NCBI GenBank assembly: GCA_965117015.1
Contig: OZ220747.1
Coordinates: forward strand, 1,860,001-1,924,000
DNA length: 64,000 nucleotides
Source: Aldehydirespirator sp965117015
GTDB taxonomy: Bacteria; Actinomycetota; Acidimicrobiia; Acidimicrobiales; Aldehydirespiratoraceae
Reading direction: 5' to 3'
Below, piece after piece: positions 24,201-32,273 of this stretch. The notes under the pieces are model-generated. The model searched no databases, had not been told where the DNA came from, and saw only the letters and a list, made by a program, of their open reading frames with translations. How positions within the stretch are numbered: position 1 is the stretch's first letter; each line of letters starts with the position of its first letter. The position numbers and the translations under genes are program-made.

Positions 24201-25310
24201 ATGCCCAAACTCGACGCCGCTGCCGTCGAAGCGCTCGTGGAGCGGGCCCGGCGCGGCGTGGACTCCGGCCTTCTGCCCGCCGCGCAGTTCGCTCTGGGCT
24301 TCGAGGGCGAGATCGTGGTGTCGGAGGCGCTGGGCGACTGCACCGCCGACACCCGGTTCCACACGTACTCGGCGGTCAAACCGACGGTGGCCCTGACCGC
24401 TATGGAGTTGGCCGCCGAGGGCCGGTTCGACATCGGTGCTCCGGTGTGCGACGTGCTGGAGTCCTTCGGAGCCAACGGCAAGGACGCCATCACCGTGTCG
24501 CAGGTGCTCCTCCATACGGGAGGCTTCCCGTACGCGCCCCTGGGACGCGCCGAGACCATCGACCGAGTCGCCCGCCTGTCCGCCTACGGCACATGGCGTA
24601 CCGATTGGGAGCCCGGAACCCGCTACGAGTACCACGCCCTCTCAGCGCACTGGGTCCTGGCCGACATCATCACCGAGGTGACCGGCCGCCCCTACCCCGA
24701 GGTGATCGCCGAGCGGGTGATGGAGCCGGCCGGCTGCTCCCGCTGGCTGGGCATCGGCATCGACGATCAGGCCGACGTGGCCGATGTCGTGGGCGTGGGC
24801 TCCGAGCCGACCGCGGCCGAACTCGCCGCGCTCGGTCTTGACGAGCTGCCCGGCGGAGTGGGCGAGGAGATGCTGACGGTGTTCAACCGGCCCTGGCTGC
24901 GGGCTGCCGGCGTTCCCGGGGGCGGGGGGATCGCTCGGGCCGAGGACATGGCCCGGTGGTACCAGGCCGTGCTCCACAGCACTGACGACTTCCTGCATCC
25001 CGAGGCCCGCTCCGACGCGATGGTCGTCCGCCAGAACCATCCGGACTGGACCCGGACGCCGGCCAGCCGCTCCCACGCCTTCGTGCTGGCCGGAAGCGAC
25101 GGCAAGGCCGCCATGCGCGGCCACGGACACGGCGCGTCCCCCGGAGCTTTCGGCCATTCCGGCGCCGCCGGGCAGGCCGCCTGGGCCGACCCGGTCACCG
25201 GGATCTCGTTCGCCTATCTCACCAACGGCCTCGACCGCAACGACCTCGCCTCAGCCCGCCGCCGAGTCGCCCTCTCCACCCGGGCCCTAGCCTGCAGCAA
25301 GAAGCAATAG
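24201..25310 (+). CDS. Serine hydrolase of the class C beta-lactamase/esterase family
   Basis: A 369-residue Beta-lactamase-family protein without a signal peptide, so cytoplasmic and probably an esterase or peptidase. The catalytic S-x-x-K is YSAVKP near residue 58. The second-motif tyrosine is probably in RYEYHALS, and the third motif is the HSG in FGHSGAAG. Starts at ATG 24201, 26 bases after the ligase stop. Many such genes sit beside acyl-CoA ligases in actinobacteria; the function here is unknown. Confidence 0.82.
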   Translation: MPKLDAAAVEALVERARRGVDSGLLPAAQFALGFEGEIVVSEALGDCTADTRFHTYSAVKPTVALTAMELAAEGRFDIGAPVCDVLESFGANGKDAITVSQVLLHTGGFPYAPLGRAETIDRVARLSAYGTWRTDWEPGTRYEYHALSAHWVLADIITEVTGRPYPEVIAERVMEPAGCSRWLGIGIDDQADVADVVGVGSEPTAAELAALGLDELPGGVGEEMLTVFNRPWLRAAGVPGGGGIARAEDMARWYQAVLHSTDDFLHPEARSDAMVVRQNHPDWTRTPASRSHAFVLAGSDGKAAMRGHGHGASPGAFGHSGAAGQAAWADPVTGISFAYLTNGLDRNDLASARRRVALSTRALACSKKQ

Positions 25311-25321
25311 AACTCAGCTGA

Positions 25322-25849
25322 TCAGGGCTGTCCGAACGTCGAGACCTTGTCCACCCGGCATTCGAACAGCACCCGACGCTCGTCGATGGACGGATCGCGC
25401 AGGCCGTAGGGCGGCTCAGCGCCGGTGTACTTCGTCCAGGACGCGTCGATGCTCTCAGTGGCCCGGGCGCCCTCGGTGGGGTCGTCCTCGGATATCTCCC
25501 GCGCGACGGTGGCCTTCATCGACACCCAGTGGTACGGGTTCTGCGGGTTGACGAGGATCAGCGAGATCTCGGGGCTGTTGCGGATCCAGGCTGTCTTCTT
25601 GCGGTGCGCGGCCACGTTGAGCAGCACCTTGTCCCCGGCGTAGCCGAACCACATCGGGGTCAGGCTGGGCCGGCCGTCAGCGCCGATCACCGACACCACC
25701 GCGGTGACCTGCTCGTCGAGCAGCCGCTTGTAGACGGGGTCGAGGTCATCGAGACTGTCGATCTCCCTTCGCTCCCCGATCCCGAACTGACCGGCCTGCA
25801 CGCCGGCCGACACGTCCAGGAATTGGTACAGCCTGATCGTCATTGTCAA
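25322..25849 (-). CDS. PPOX-fold flavin or F420-dependent protein
   Basis: A 175-residue split-barrel protein of the pyridoxamine 5'-phosphate oxidase-like family. The first strands (VTAVVSVIGADGRPSLTPMW) and the following FGYAGDKVLLNVAAHRKK, a cofactor phosphate-contacting segment, are typical of small actinobacterial F420- or FMN-binding reductases. Substrate unknown. It lies 12 bases from the stop of the convergent hydrolase gene. Confidence 0.8.
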   Translation of the reverse strand: MTMTIRLYQFLDVSAGVQAGQFGIGERREIDSLDDLDPVYKRLLDEQVTAVVSVIGADGRPSLTPMWFGYAGDKVLLNVAAHRKKTAWIRNSPEISLILVNPQNPYHWVSMKATVAREISEDDPTEGARATESIDASWTKYTGAEPPYGLRDPSIDERRVLFECRVDKVSTFGQP

Positions 25850-25910
25850 CTCCTTGCCGTCGGGTCAGCGTCGAACCCTATAGCCCGGCAACCTCGTAGG
25901 TGGCTCGAGC

Positions 25911-27107
25911 TCAGTTGCCCGGGCTGAACAGTCCGAATCGCCAGCCGGGGTCGCCCGGCACCATCGTGCCCGACGTCTGGGACGCCTCGCCCATCGCTCT
26001 GGACTTTGCCGCCACGCGCTCGGCCAGTGCCATCTGCCGGGCCTCCCAGCCCGCCAGAGCGCCGTCGAGGTCCTCAGCGCCGGACAGGGAGTCTCGTAGT
26101 GCCCACCCGTCGGCGCAGGCCTTGGCCGTGCCTGCTGCGACGTGGGGCCGCAACGCAGCGGCGGCGTCGCCGATCAGGACGGCGCGGCCGCTGCGGAACC
26201 GGTGGGCGGTCATGTCGAATATTGCCTGGATGAAGGGCTCGTCGCAGGCCAGCACCAGTTCGGCCAGTTGCGGTGCGAGCTGTGCGGAGGCATCGGCTTG
26301 CAGTGTCCGGACGTAGCGGTGCTGCACGAGTCCGGGCGGCACGGTGCCCGGCCGGTGGACGCCCTCGCGGTCCGTCATCAGGTCGTCGTAGGCCGCGCCG
26401 CGGGCGTTGCGGTACCACACGAAGTTGAGGGCCCTCTCGCCCACCTCGACCGAATCGGCGGGTCCGGGAATGGCGTAGGCGAGAGTATGGGAGCGTTGCA
26501 GGACCTGGTACACCATGGCGTCGGCGAAGAGTTCGGCGGTGCTCGGCGACAGCTCGCTCTCCAGGACGGTGCCCCGCCAGGCGACGTATCCGGCGTAGGT
26601 GGTCGAGGTGCGGGGCGCCACCGCCTCCCGTACGGTGGAGCCGATCCCGTCGGCGCCTACGACAAGGTCGCACCGGTGGGTGTCCCCGCCGGCGAAGCGC
26701 ACCGCCGCCGACTCGCCCGACTGGGTCACACCGGTGGCGCGGCAGCCGAGGTGGTACCGCTCCGGCGGCAGGCGCTCCAGCAGCGCCCGGTACAGCGTGT
26801 TCCACGAGGTGAAGCGGTAGTGGGTGGCGGCCGTGTCGATGACGGCTCCGTCACGGTCGATATAGCTCCAGTAGGTGAGCGTGAGAGCGACTTGGGGGGC
26901 CGTTCCGGAGCCGGCGCCGAGGCTGGTGCCCAGCTCGGTGAAGTACCGCTCGGTCATGGGCAGCACCGCGATTCCGGCTCCCCGCCCCTGCAGTGCCGCG
27001 CTCGACCGTTCGAACACCTGGACATCGCAGCCCATCTCGTGCAGCAGCACGGCCGCGGTCAGTCCCCCGATCGAGCCGCCCACCACCCCCACTCGCAGCC
27101 CGCTCAT
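25911..27107 (-). CDS. FAD-dependent monooxygenase (2,6-dihydroxypyridine hydroxylase-like)
   Basis: Group A flavoprotein hydroxylase of about 398 residues. The FAD motif GVVGGSIGGLTAAVLL sits at the N-terminus, the DG motif is VVGADGIGSTVREA, and the GD motif is VLIGDAAAALRPHVAAGT. The pattern around GYVAWRGTV resembles 2,6-dihydroxypyridine 3-monooxygenase more than phenol hydroxylases. ATG 27107 (MSGLRVG) puts the FAD motif at the usual distance; ATG 27122 is an in-frame alternative. It could ring-hydroxylate an N-heterocycle or phenol. Confidence 0.83.
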   Translation of the reverse strand: MSGLRVGVVGGSIGGLTAAVLLHEMGCDVQVFERSSAALQGRGAGIAVLPMTERYFTELGTSLGAGSGTAPQVALTLTYWSYIDRDGAVIDTAATHYRFTSWNTLYRALLERLPPERYHLGCRATGVTQSGESAAVRFAGGDTHRCDLVVGADGIGSTVREAVAPRTSTTYAGYVAWRGTVLESELSPSTAELFADAMVYQVLQRSHTLAYAIPGPADSVEVGERALNFVWYRNARGAAYDDLMTDREGVHRPGTVPPGLVQHRYVRTLQADASAQLAPQLAELVLACDEPFIQAIFDMTAHRFRSGRAVLIGDAAAALRPHVAAGTAKACADGWALRDSLSGAEDLDGALAGWEARQMALAERVAAKSRAMGEASQTSGTMVPGDPGWRFGLFSPGN

Positions 27108-27208
27108 CGTCCTGCCCGGCATGTCACGCGCACAGAACCTACTGGCATCACTTCGCTAGGCAGGGTCCGTCCGTTCGGGTCGCATCATATGTTGAACGGT
27201 AAAAAATA

Positions 27209-27236
27209 CTGAAACTGTCTTGAATATGCGTATAGT
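27209..27236 (+). promoter_or_regulatory. Promoter-like signal CTGAAA-16-TATAGT
   Basis: CTGAAA (27209-27214) and TATAGT (27231-27236) are spaced by 16 bases in the most AT-rich part of the interval. Transcription would begin about 27243, at the foot of a long hairpin. Confidence 0.4.
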
Positions 27237-27240
27237 GCGG

Positions 27241-27297
27241 GTGGGGCGACCCCGGAGGAGTTTCTCAACCGGACTCGGCCTGCCGGGATCGCCCCAC
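27241..27297 (+). ncRNA. Candidate structured RNA (long hairpin)
   Basis: Arms GTGGGGCGACCCCGG (27241-27255) and CCGGGATCGCCCCAC (27283-27297) pair at 14 of 15 positions around a 27-base loop containing GGAGTTTCTC. The position immediately after a promoter-like signal suggests a small RNA or leader. No known RNA family is recognised; an operator or a decayed element is also possible. Confidence 0.3.
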
Positions 27298-27388
27298 TTC
27301 CGAATCACATGATAGCACCTGTACATCACGGTGCAACATGAAGCTCAATGGAATGACTTGGCGATCTTGTCGCGGCCGACCCCGACGG

Positions 27389-27417
27389 TTGGGATCAGCA
27401 CACGGGTGTGGCATCAT
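27389..27417 (+). promoter_or_regulatory. Possible tRNA promoter TTGGGA-17-CATCAT
   Basis: TTGGGA (27389-27394) and CATCAT (27412-27417) are 17 bases apart and end 28 bases before tRNA-Thr. Both hexamers match the sigma-70 consensus only partly. Confidence 0.3.
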
Positions 27418-27445
27418 GGCGGACCGGCGTTCCGGCGCCGGAGCC

Positions 27446-27518
27446 GCTCCCTTAGCTCAGCCGGCAGAGCGTCTCCATGGTAAGGAGAAGGTCGTCAGTT
27501 CGATTCTGACAGGGAGCT
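27446..27518 (+). tRNA. tRNA-Thr (anticodon GGT)
   Basis: Complete cloverleaf: acceptor GCTCCCT/AGGGAGC, D stem GCTC/GAGC, anticodon stem TCTCC/GGAGA around loop ATGGTAA (anticodon GGT), T stem GTCAG/CTGAC around TTCGATT, discriminator T. No encoded CCA. Confidence 0.96.
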
Positions 27519-27546
27519 CGGCGCAGGCACCCGCCCTGCCCTTCCC

Positions 27547-27620
27547 GGCGACGTAGCTCAGTTGGCAAGAGCGCTCGACTCATAATCGAGAGGTCGACAG
27601 TTCAAGTCTGTCCGTCGCTA
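27547..27620 (+). tRNA. tRNA-Met (anticodon CAT), elongator type
   Basis: Acceptor GGCGACG/CGTCGCT (one G-U), D stem GCTC/GAGC, anticodon stem CTCGA/TCGAG around CTCATAA (anticodon CAT), T stem GACAG/CTGTC around TTCAAGT, discriminator A. It lacks the three G-C pairs and unpaired end of initiator tRNA, so it is elongator Met; a lysidine-modified Ile tRNA is less likely from the overall similarity. Confidence 0.93.
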
Positions 27621-27647
27621 CATGGAACTCGCCGCCAGGGGCCTATT

Positions 27648-28298
27648 GTGACCGCATCGCCCCGGCGCCGCCTGCGAGCCGTCGAGGAGCCATCGCGTAA
27701 CGTCGGCGCTGATCGCGAGTCTCAATCCTCAGAGGACATGGTTGCTCTCGTCGAGTTGGCCAAGTCCGGCGACCGGGAGGCGTTCGACCGGCTCGTGCGC
27801 ATCACGCACTCCGACGCGTACGCGCTGGCCGTGCGCCTCACGGGCAGTACGGAGGATGCTCGAGACGTGGTTCAAGAGGCGTATCTGAGGGCCTACAAGG
27901 GCGTCGGCCGCTTCCGCGGCGAGGCGCAGTTCAGCACCTGGCTCTATCGCATCGTGGCCAATTGCGCGACCACCCACCTCAGCCGTCGCCAGCGTCATCG
28001 CCACGACCATCTCGGCGCTCACGACGACGTGATCGACACCCGGCCCGACCACGACCCGGTCCTCCAAGGCGACCTGGCGGACCTGCGAGAGAACCTCGAC
28101 GCCGCCATCCGAGAGCTGCCGGCTCGATTGCGCTCGGTCGTGGTGCTGCGGGACATGTACGACCTTCCCCATGAAGCGATCGCGGCGGAGTTGGGCATCT
28201 CCGTGACGGCGGCCAAGGTGCGCCTGCACCGGGCTCGCCGCCGCCTGCGCGAGCAGGTTCTGCCCATGCCCGGAGAGGAGCCGGATCGTGGCGAGTGA
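27648..28298 (+). CDS. ECF-type RNA polymerase sigma factor
   Basis: A 216-residue group 4 sigma factor of the RpoE/SigE/SigR kind. Region 2 (about 42-110) has DREAFDRLVRITHSDAYALA, then the promoter-melting segment FSTWLYRIVANCATTHLSRR. Region 4 (about 145-205) has the helix-turn-helix LPHEAIAAELGISVTAAKVR. The 30-residue N-terminal extension is polar. GTG start. The downstream gene overlaps by 11 bases and encodes a zinc-finger membrane protein that is probably its anti-sigma factor, so activity is likely controlled by a redox or envelope signal. It sits between tRNA genes. Confidence 0.9.
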   Translation: MTASPRRRLRAVEEPSRNVGADRESQSSEDMVALVELAKSGDREAFDRLVRITHSDAYALAVRLTGSTEDARDVVQEAYLRAYKGVGRFRGEAQFSTWLYRIVANCATTHLSRRQRHRHDHLGAHDDVIDTRPDHDPVLQGDLADLRENLDAAIRELPARLRSVVVLRDMYDLPHEAIAAELGISVTAAKVRLHRARRRLREQVLPMPGEEPDRGE

Positions 28299-28683
28299 GC
28301 CCACGGCCCCGGCAGACGATGCCATGACCCACCCGCGCCGCGACTGCGAGTCGGTCAGCGACGCGCTGGCGGCGGCCGCGGGCGGCGACCGCGCCTTCGG
28401 ACCGGCGGAGCTCGACCACCTGGAGTCCTGCCTGCGGTGCCGGGTGGAGCAGTCGCGCTACCGGCGGTTGATGGACGCCATGTACTTGCTGCGCGAGAGT
28501 TCGGCGCCGGAAGACGCCCGGCTGGAGTCGCAGATCCTGGTGCACCTTGATCGGTACGGGCATCGCTGGGCTTGGGAGAACAAGCCCCGCGTCGCCGCGA
28601 CCGTCGCCGCCGGAGCCGCGGCCGCGGCGGGCCTCATAGCGTTCACCGCCCGGCATCGCCGCGCCGCCAGACTGGCCTCCTGA
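28288..28683 (+). CDS. Probable zinc-binding, membrane-anchored anti-sigma factor
   Basis: A 131-residue protein. The motif HLESCLRC (H-x3-C-x2-C) near residues 44-51 matches the ZAS-type anti-sigma zinc site, except that the upstream His is not obvious. One hydrophobic segment rich in Ala and Gly lies near 103-123, followed by a basic tail. The GTG start overlaps the sigma factor gene by 11 bases, so the two are almost certainly co-translated. The role is inferred from the motif and the position. Confidence 0.7.
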   Translation: MASEPTAPADDAMTHPRRDCESVSDALAAAAGGDRAFGPAELDHLESCLRCRVEQSRYRRLMDAMYLLRESSAPEDARLESQILVHLDRYGHRWAWENKPRVAATVAAGAAAAAGLIAFTARHRRAARLAS

Positions 28684-28762
28684 CTACGAGAAAGCGGCCG
28701 TGTCCGGCAGGCCCGCCCGTAGCCGTTCGCAGCCCTGCACTGGTAGCCTTTCGGGGCTGCTG

Positions 28763-28835
28763 AGGGGCGTGGCTCAATTGGCAGAGCACCGGTCTCCAAA
28801 ACCGGCGGTTGGGGGTTCGAGTCCCTCCGCCCCTG
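28763..28835 (+). tRNA. tRNA-Trp (anticodon CCA)
   Basis: Acceptor AGGGGCG/CGCCCCT, D stem GCTC/GAGC, anticodon stem CCGGT/ACCGG around CTCCAAA (anticodon CCA), T arm GGGGG-TTCGAGT-CCCTC, discriminator G. Placed directly before secE, as in many actinobacteria. Confidence 0.96.
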
Positions 28836-28890
28836 CAAATTGACGACGGCCACACCAACGGCGCCGCAACCCACGAGGTGAGTTCCACAA

Positions 28891-29187
28891 ATGGCGATGA
28901 ACCGTCAGCAGAAGCGGATGCTTCAGAAGCAGGGTGAGATCGATGCGGAGGGCGCACCGGTCCGGACCCGCAACCGTGGCGCCTCGACGCCTCCCGCGGA
29001 GCGCACCTCGCCAGGTCAGTTCCTGCGCGAGGTCCGGGGCGAGCTCCGCAAGGTGGCCTGGCCCAGCCGGGCTGAGACCGTCAACTACTCGATCGTGGTC
29101 CTTGTCACCGTCGTTGTGCTCACCGCCATGATCTACGGGCTCGACTGGGTCTTCTCGACCTTCATACTCGAGCTCTTCGAATCCTGA
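28891..29187 (+). CDS. secE: Preprotein translocase subunit SecE
   Basis: A 98-residue SecE that stabilises SecY in the translocon. A polar N-terminus of about 40 residues precedes the conserved amphipathic GELRKVAWPSRAET, then one membrane segment (about 68-90). The SD-like GAGGTGAG lies just upstream. rpmG (L33), which often precedes secE, is not found here. Confidence 0.94.
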   Translation: MAMNRQQKRMLQKQGEIDAEGAPVRTRNRGASTPPAERTSPGQFLREVRGELRKVAWPSRAETVNYSIVVLVTVVVLTAMIYGLDWVFSTFILELFES

Positions 29188-29195
29188 GGTACCCC

Positions 29196-29846
29196 ATGTC
29201 CGACGCATCCGTCTCCCCATCCGCCGCCGTCATCACCGAGGACGAGCTGTTCGACGAAGCAGACTCCGCCGACGAGTCCGGTGATCCCGTCAGCCCCTAC
29301 GACAAGCCGGGCAAGTGGTTCGTCGTGCACACCCAGTCCGGCTACGAGAAGAAGGTCAAGCAGAACCTCGAGGCCCGCACCGCGTCGATGAACATGGAGG
29401 GCCGCATCCACGAGGTGGTCATCCCGCTGCGCGACGTGCCGGAGTTCAAGAACGGCAAGAAGGTGATCTCCTCGAAGCGGCTGTTCCCCGGATACGTGTT
29501 CGTGCGCTGCGAACTCGACGAGGAGGTGTGGCCGGTCATACGCGACACGCCCAACGTCACCGGCTTCGTGAACCAGGGCGGCGCCCCGTCACCCTTGCGT
29601 CGCCGCGACGTCGAAGCCTTCCTCGGCGTGGAGGCCGACCGCTCCCGGGAGGCGTCCAAGAGGGCCAAGCCGATGTTCGAGTACGGCCTGGGAGAGACCG
29701 TCCGGGTCAAGGACGGCCCCTTCGCCGACTTCTCCGGCGAGATCATCGAGATCAACGAGGACCAGCTCAAGGTCAAGGTGCTCGTGAACATCTTCGGCCG
29801 GGAGACACCGGTCGAGCTCGAGTTCGCCCAGGTAGCCCGCCTGTAG
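29196..29846 (+). CDS. nusG: Transcription antitermination factor NusG
   Basis: A 216-residue NusG. An acidic N-terminal extension of about 35 residues precedes the NGN domain (WFVVHTQSGYEKKVKQNLE, and later LFPGYVFVRCEL), which binds the RNA polymerase clamp. The C-terminal KOW domain begins near GETVRVKDGPFADFSGEI and contacts Rho or S10. It follows secE by eight bases in the usual order. Confidence 0.96.
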   Translation: MSDASVSPSAAVITEDELFDEADSADESGDPVSPYDKPGKWFVVHTQSGYEKKVKQNLEARTASMNMEGRIHEVVIPLRDVPEFKNGKKVISSKRLFPGYVFVRCELDEEVWPVIRDTPNVTGFVNQGGAPSPLRRRDVEAFLGVEADRSREASKRAKPMFEYGLGETVRVKDGPFADFSGEIIEINEDQLKVKVLVNIFGRETPVELEFAQVARL

Positions 29847-29945
29847 GCCGGTCTGCGGCGCCGCGACGGGTTGGCGCCCGCCGCGGATGCCGCCACACTG
29901 CCACGTTCGCCCGTTCGTCCAGTTCCACGTTCCAGAGAGTCGCTC

Positions 29946-30374
29946 ATGGCCCCCAGAAAGCAAGTTGCAGCCCTAGTGAAGATCCAGATCCCCGCGGGTC
30001 AGGCGACGCCTGCTCCGCCGGTGGGCACTGCGCTGGGCCCGCACGGCGTGGCCATCATGGACTTCTGCAAGGACTACAACGCCCGCACCGACCACATGCG
30101 GGGCCAGATCATCCCGGCCGAGATAACGATCTACGAGGACCGGTCGTTCACGTTCATCACCAAGACCCCGCCGACGTCGTTCCTGATCCGCTCCGCAGCC
30201 GGGTTGGAGAAGGCGGCAGAGACTCCCGGGCGCGAGACGGTGGGCACGATCACCGACGCCCAGCTGGCCGAGATCGCCGAGATCAAGATGCCCGACCTGA
30301 ACGCCAACGACCTGGAGGCGGCCAAGGCGCAGGTCGAGGGCACCGCCCGCTCGATGGGCGTCACCGTCGAGTAG
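29946..30374 (+). CDS. rplK: 50S ribosomal protein L11
   Basis: A 142-residue L11 of the GTPase-associated stalk base. The N-terminal domain shows PPVGTALGPHGVAIMDFCK and the C-terminal rRNA-binding domain has the expected AQLAEIAEIKMPDLNAND. I start at ATG 29946; the frame is open upstream to 29871 but conserved sequence begins here. Usual secE-nusG-rplK-rplA order. Confidence 0.96.
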   Translation: MAPRKQVAALVKIQIPAGQATPAPPVGTALGPHGVAIMDFCKDYNARTDHMRGQIIPAEITIYEDRSFTFITKTPPTSFLIRSAAGLEKAAETPGRETVGTITDAQLAEIAEIKMPDLNANDLEAAKAQVEGTARSMGVTVE

Positions 30375-30403
30375 GGGCCGAGCGGAGAGGCAAGGGAGCG
30401 ATC

Positions 30404-31102
30404 ATGGCCAAGGGCAAGAAGCACGTCGAAGCCACGAAGAGCTTCGACCGCCTGCGCCTGCACAGCGACGCCGACGCCGTGAGCCTGGTGAAGAGCCTGG
30501 CCACCAGGCGATTCGACGAGAGCGTCGACGTGGTCGTGCGGCTCGGAGTCGACCCCCGCAAAGCCGACCAGATGCTGCGGGGCACCGTGTCGCTGCCGTC
30601 GGGCACCGGCAAGGAGGTGCGGGTCGCAGTGTTCGCGCAGGGCGAGGCCGCGACCACGGCCCGCGAGGCCGGCGCCGATCTCGTGGGCTCCGACGACCTG
30701 GCCGAGCAGGTGACGGGGGGCATGACCGACTTCGACGTGGCCATCGCTACCCCCGACATGATGCCGGTGGTCGGCAAGCTCGGCCGGATCCTCGGTCCGC
30801 GCGGCTTGATGCCCAACCCCAAGACCGGGACCGTCACCACCGATGTGGTCCGCACCATCGAAGAGTTCAAGGGGGGCAAGGTCGAGTACCGGACCGACCG
30901 CTTCGCCAACGTCCACGTGCCCATCGGGCGGGCGTCGTTCGCGGAGGAGGACCTGCTCAAGAACCTCCGGGCCGTGGTGGCCGAGCTCCAGCGGGCCAAG
31001 CCGGCTGCAGCCAAGGGCAAGTACATGAAGAAGATGGTGCTCAGCTCTTCGATGGGTCCCGGCGTCCGGATCGACCCCGCCGACGTCGCGGCGGCTGACT
31101 AG
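30404..31102 (+). CDS. rplA: 50S ribosomal protein L1
   Basis: A 232-residue L1, which binds 23S rRNA at the mobile L1 stalk and often represses its own operon. Signature GRILGPRGLMPNPKTGTVT is intact. ATG 30404 follows AAGGGAG; the long open frame upstream is not coding. The 29-base gap after rplK begins GGGCCGAGCGGAGAGGCAAG, which resembles the left part of the dispersed repeat family. Confidence 0.96.
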   Translation: MAKGKKHVEATKSFDRLRLHSDADAVSLVKSLATRRFDESVDVVVRLGVDPRKADQMLRGTVSLPSGTGKEVRVAVFAQGEAATTAREAGADLVGSDDLAEQVTGGMTDFDVAIATPDMMPVVGKLGRILGPRGLMPNPKTGTVTTDVVRTIEEFKGGKVEYRTDRFANVHVPIGRASFAEEDLLKNLRAVVAELQRAKPAAAKGKYMKKMVLSSSMGPGVRIDPADVAAAD

Positions 31103-31107
31103 ACCCG

Positions 31108-31205
31108 TATACTCCCGCTTCCAGACCGCGCTCACCTGAGACATCCGGTGCGCTCCGCGGGGAGCACCAATGGGTCGGCAGGCCCGCCGGACGAGGAAGG
31201 CACCC
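31108..31205 (+). promoter_or_regulatory. rplJ promoter -10 and L10-type leader
   Basis: TATACT (31108-31113) follows the rplA stop. The leader then has a hairpin with GGTGCGCTCC (31147-31156) pairing with GGAGCACC, close before the L10 gene. A structured leader bound by the L10-(L12)n complex is known in many bacteria; here it is inferred from position and hairpin. Confidence 0.5.
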
Positions 31206-31805
31206 ATGACAGTCCCAAGGCCAGAGAAGGCGGCCGTCGTCGCCGAAGTGCGCGACCGGCTGGCGGCCAGCGATGCGGCTCTGCTGACCGAGTACCGCGG
31301 GCTGAACGTCGGCGAGATGGCCGCGCTGCGCCGGTCGCTGCGCGCCGCCGGCGGGGAGTACACGATCTACAAGAACACGATGGTCCGCTTGGCCACCGCC
31401 GAGCTGGGCGTCGATGTGGCCCACCTGCTCACCGGCCCGACCGCGATCGCCTTCGTGGGCGCCCGCGACGACGGGACGGCAAGCGACGCAGCTGCGGTCG
31501 CCAAGGCCCTGCGGGACTTCTCGCGCGCCAACCGCGCCCTCGTGCTCAAGGGAGGGTTGCTGGGAGACAAGGTCCTCACCGCCGAAGACTTGATGGCCCT
31601 GGCCGACCTGCCCTCGCGCGAGATGCTGCTGGCGCAGCTGGCCGGAGCGCTCGCCGCGCCGATGGTGAGGCTCGCCGGGTTGCTCCAGGCTCTGCCCCGC
31701 AACTTCGCCTACGGACTCCAGTCGCTCATCGACGCAGGCGGCGCGGCCGGCGACACGGACCAGACACCCGACCCAGACCAACCATCCGAAACAGAGGAGG
31801 CCTGA
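31206..31805 (+). CDS. rplJ: 50S ribosomal protein L10
   Basis: A 199-residue L10, base of the L7/L12 stalk. The N-terminal rRNA-binding part shows TEYRGLNVGEMAALRRSLR and YKNTMVRLA. It is longer than the usual 165-175 residues because of a polar, Asp/Pro/Glu-rich tail. ATG 31206 lies behind AGGAAGG; an upstream in-frame start at 31170 would fall in the leader. rplL follows after two bases. Confidence 0.95.
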   Translation: MTVPRPEKAAVVAEVRDRLAASDAALLTEYRGLNVGEMAALRRSLRAAGGEYTIYKNTMVRLATAELGVDVAHLLTGPTAIAFVGARDDGTASDAAAVAKALRDFSRANRALVLKGGLLGDKVLTAEDLMALADLPSREMLLAQLAGALAAPMVRLAGLLQALPRNFAYGLQSLIDAGGAAGDTDQTPDPDQPSETEEA

Positions 31806-31807
31806 CC

Positions 31808-32188
31808 ATGGCAACCAAGAAAGAGATCCTCGACTCGATCTCACAGATGACCGTGCTCGAACTGAGCGAGCTGCTCAAGGAGTTCGAGGAGCGCTTCGAT
31901 GTGACTGCGGCCGCGCCGGCCGCGGTCGCAGTCGCCGCCCCCGCCGCGGGTGACGCGGCCGAGGACGAGGAGGCCAAGGATTCCTTCAACGTCGTCCTGG
32001 CGGCCGTCGGCGACAAGAAGATCCAGGTGATCAAGGAGGTGCGCAGCCTCACCTCTCTCGGTCTCAAGGAGGCCAAGGAGCTCGTCGACAACGCCCCCAA
32101 GCCGGTGCTGGAAGGCCTCAACAAGGAGGATGCCGACAAGGCCAAGGCCGCGCTGGAGGCAGTCGGAGCCGAGGTAGAGCTGGCCTAG
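31808..32188 (+). CDS. rplL: 50S ribosomal protein L7/L12
   Basis: A 126-residue L7/L12, present in several copies on the stalk, where it recruits translation factors. The N-terminal dimerisation helix (LDSISQMTVLELSELLKEFE) is followed by an Ala-rich hinge and the C-terminal domain with GLKEAKELVDNAPKPV. GGAGGCCTGACC precedes ATG 31808. Confidence 0.97.
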   Translation: MATKKEILDSISQMTVLELSELLKEFEERFDVTAAAPAAVAVAAPAAGDAAEDEEAKDSFNVVLAAVGDKKIQVIKEVRSLTSLGLKEAKELVDNAPKPVLEGLNKEDADKAKAALEAVGAEVELA

Positions 32189-32192
32189 AACA

Positions 32193-32253
32193 AGAGGCCG
32201 AGCCTGCGAGGCCGTGGCCCGAGCGGCCCGTGAGCGCAGCGAACATGAGCGGG
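32193..32253 (+). repeat. Dispersed intergenic repeat, copy 3 (short form)
   Basis: Has GAGGCCGAG joined directly to the GGCCGTGGCCCGAGCGGCCC core, lacking the middle of the long form, and is followed at once by a second partial start (AACAAGAGGCCTGCTAGGCC). It lies between rplL and the phosphatase gene. Confidence 0.8.
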
Positions 32254-32273
32254 AACAAGAGGCCTGCTAGGCC

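Larger units (their letters stand above)
27123..27445. other. Gene-free AT-richer interval before the tRNA cluster
   Basis: This 320-base gap is clearly richer in A and T than its surroundings, especially 27185-27240. It holds an imperfect palindrome around CGGTAAAAAATACTG (27197-27211), the promoter-like signal at 27209-27236, a long hairpin at 27241-27297, a second small hairpin (GCACC 27315-27319 / GGTGC 27330-27334) and a possible tRNA promoter. No credible protein frame. Confidence 0.6.

Noticed and set aside
29315..31102. A long plus-strand frame through nusG and rplK into rplA
   Set aside because: Only the portion from ATG 30404 is coding (L1); the rest is an open frame of GC-rich DNA.
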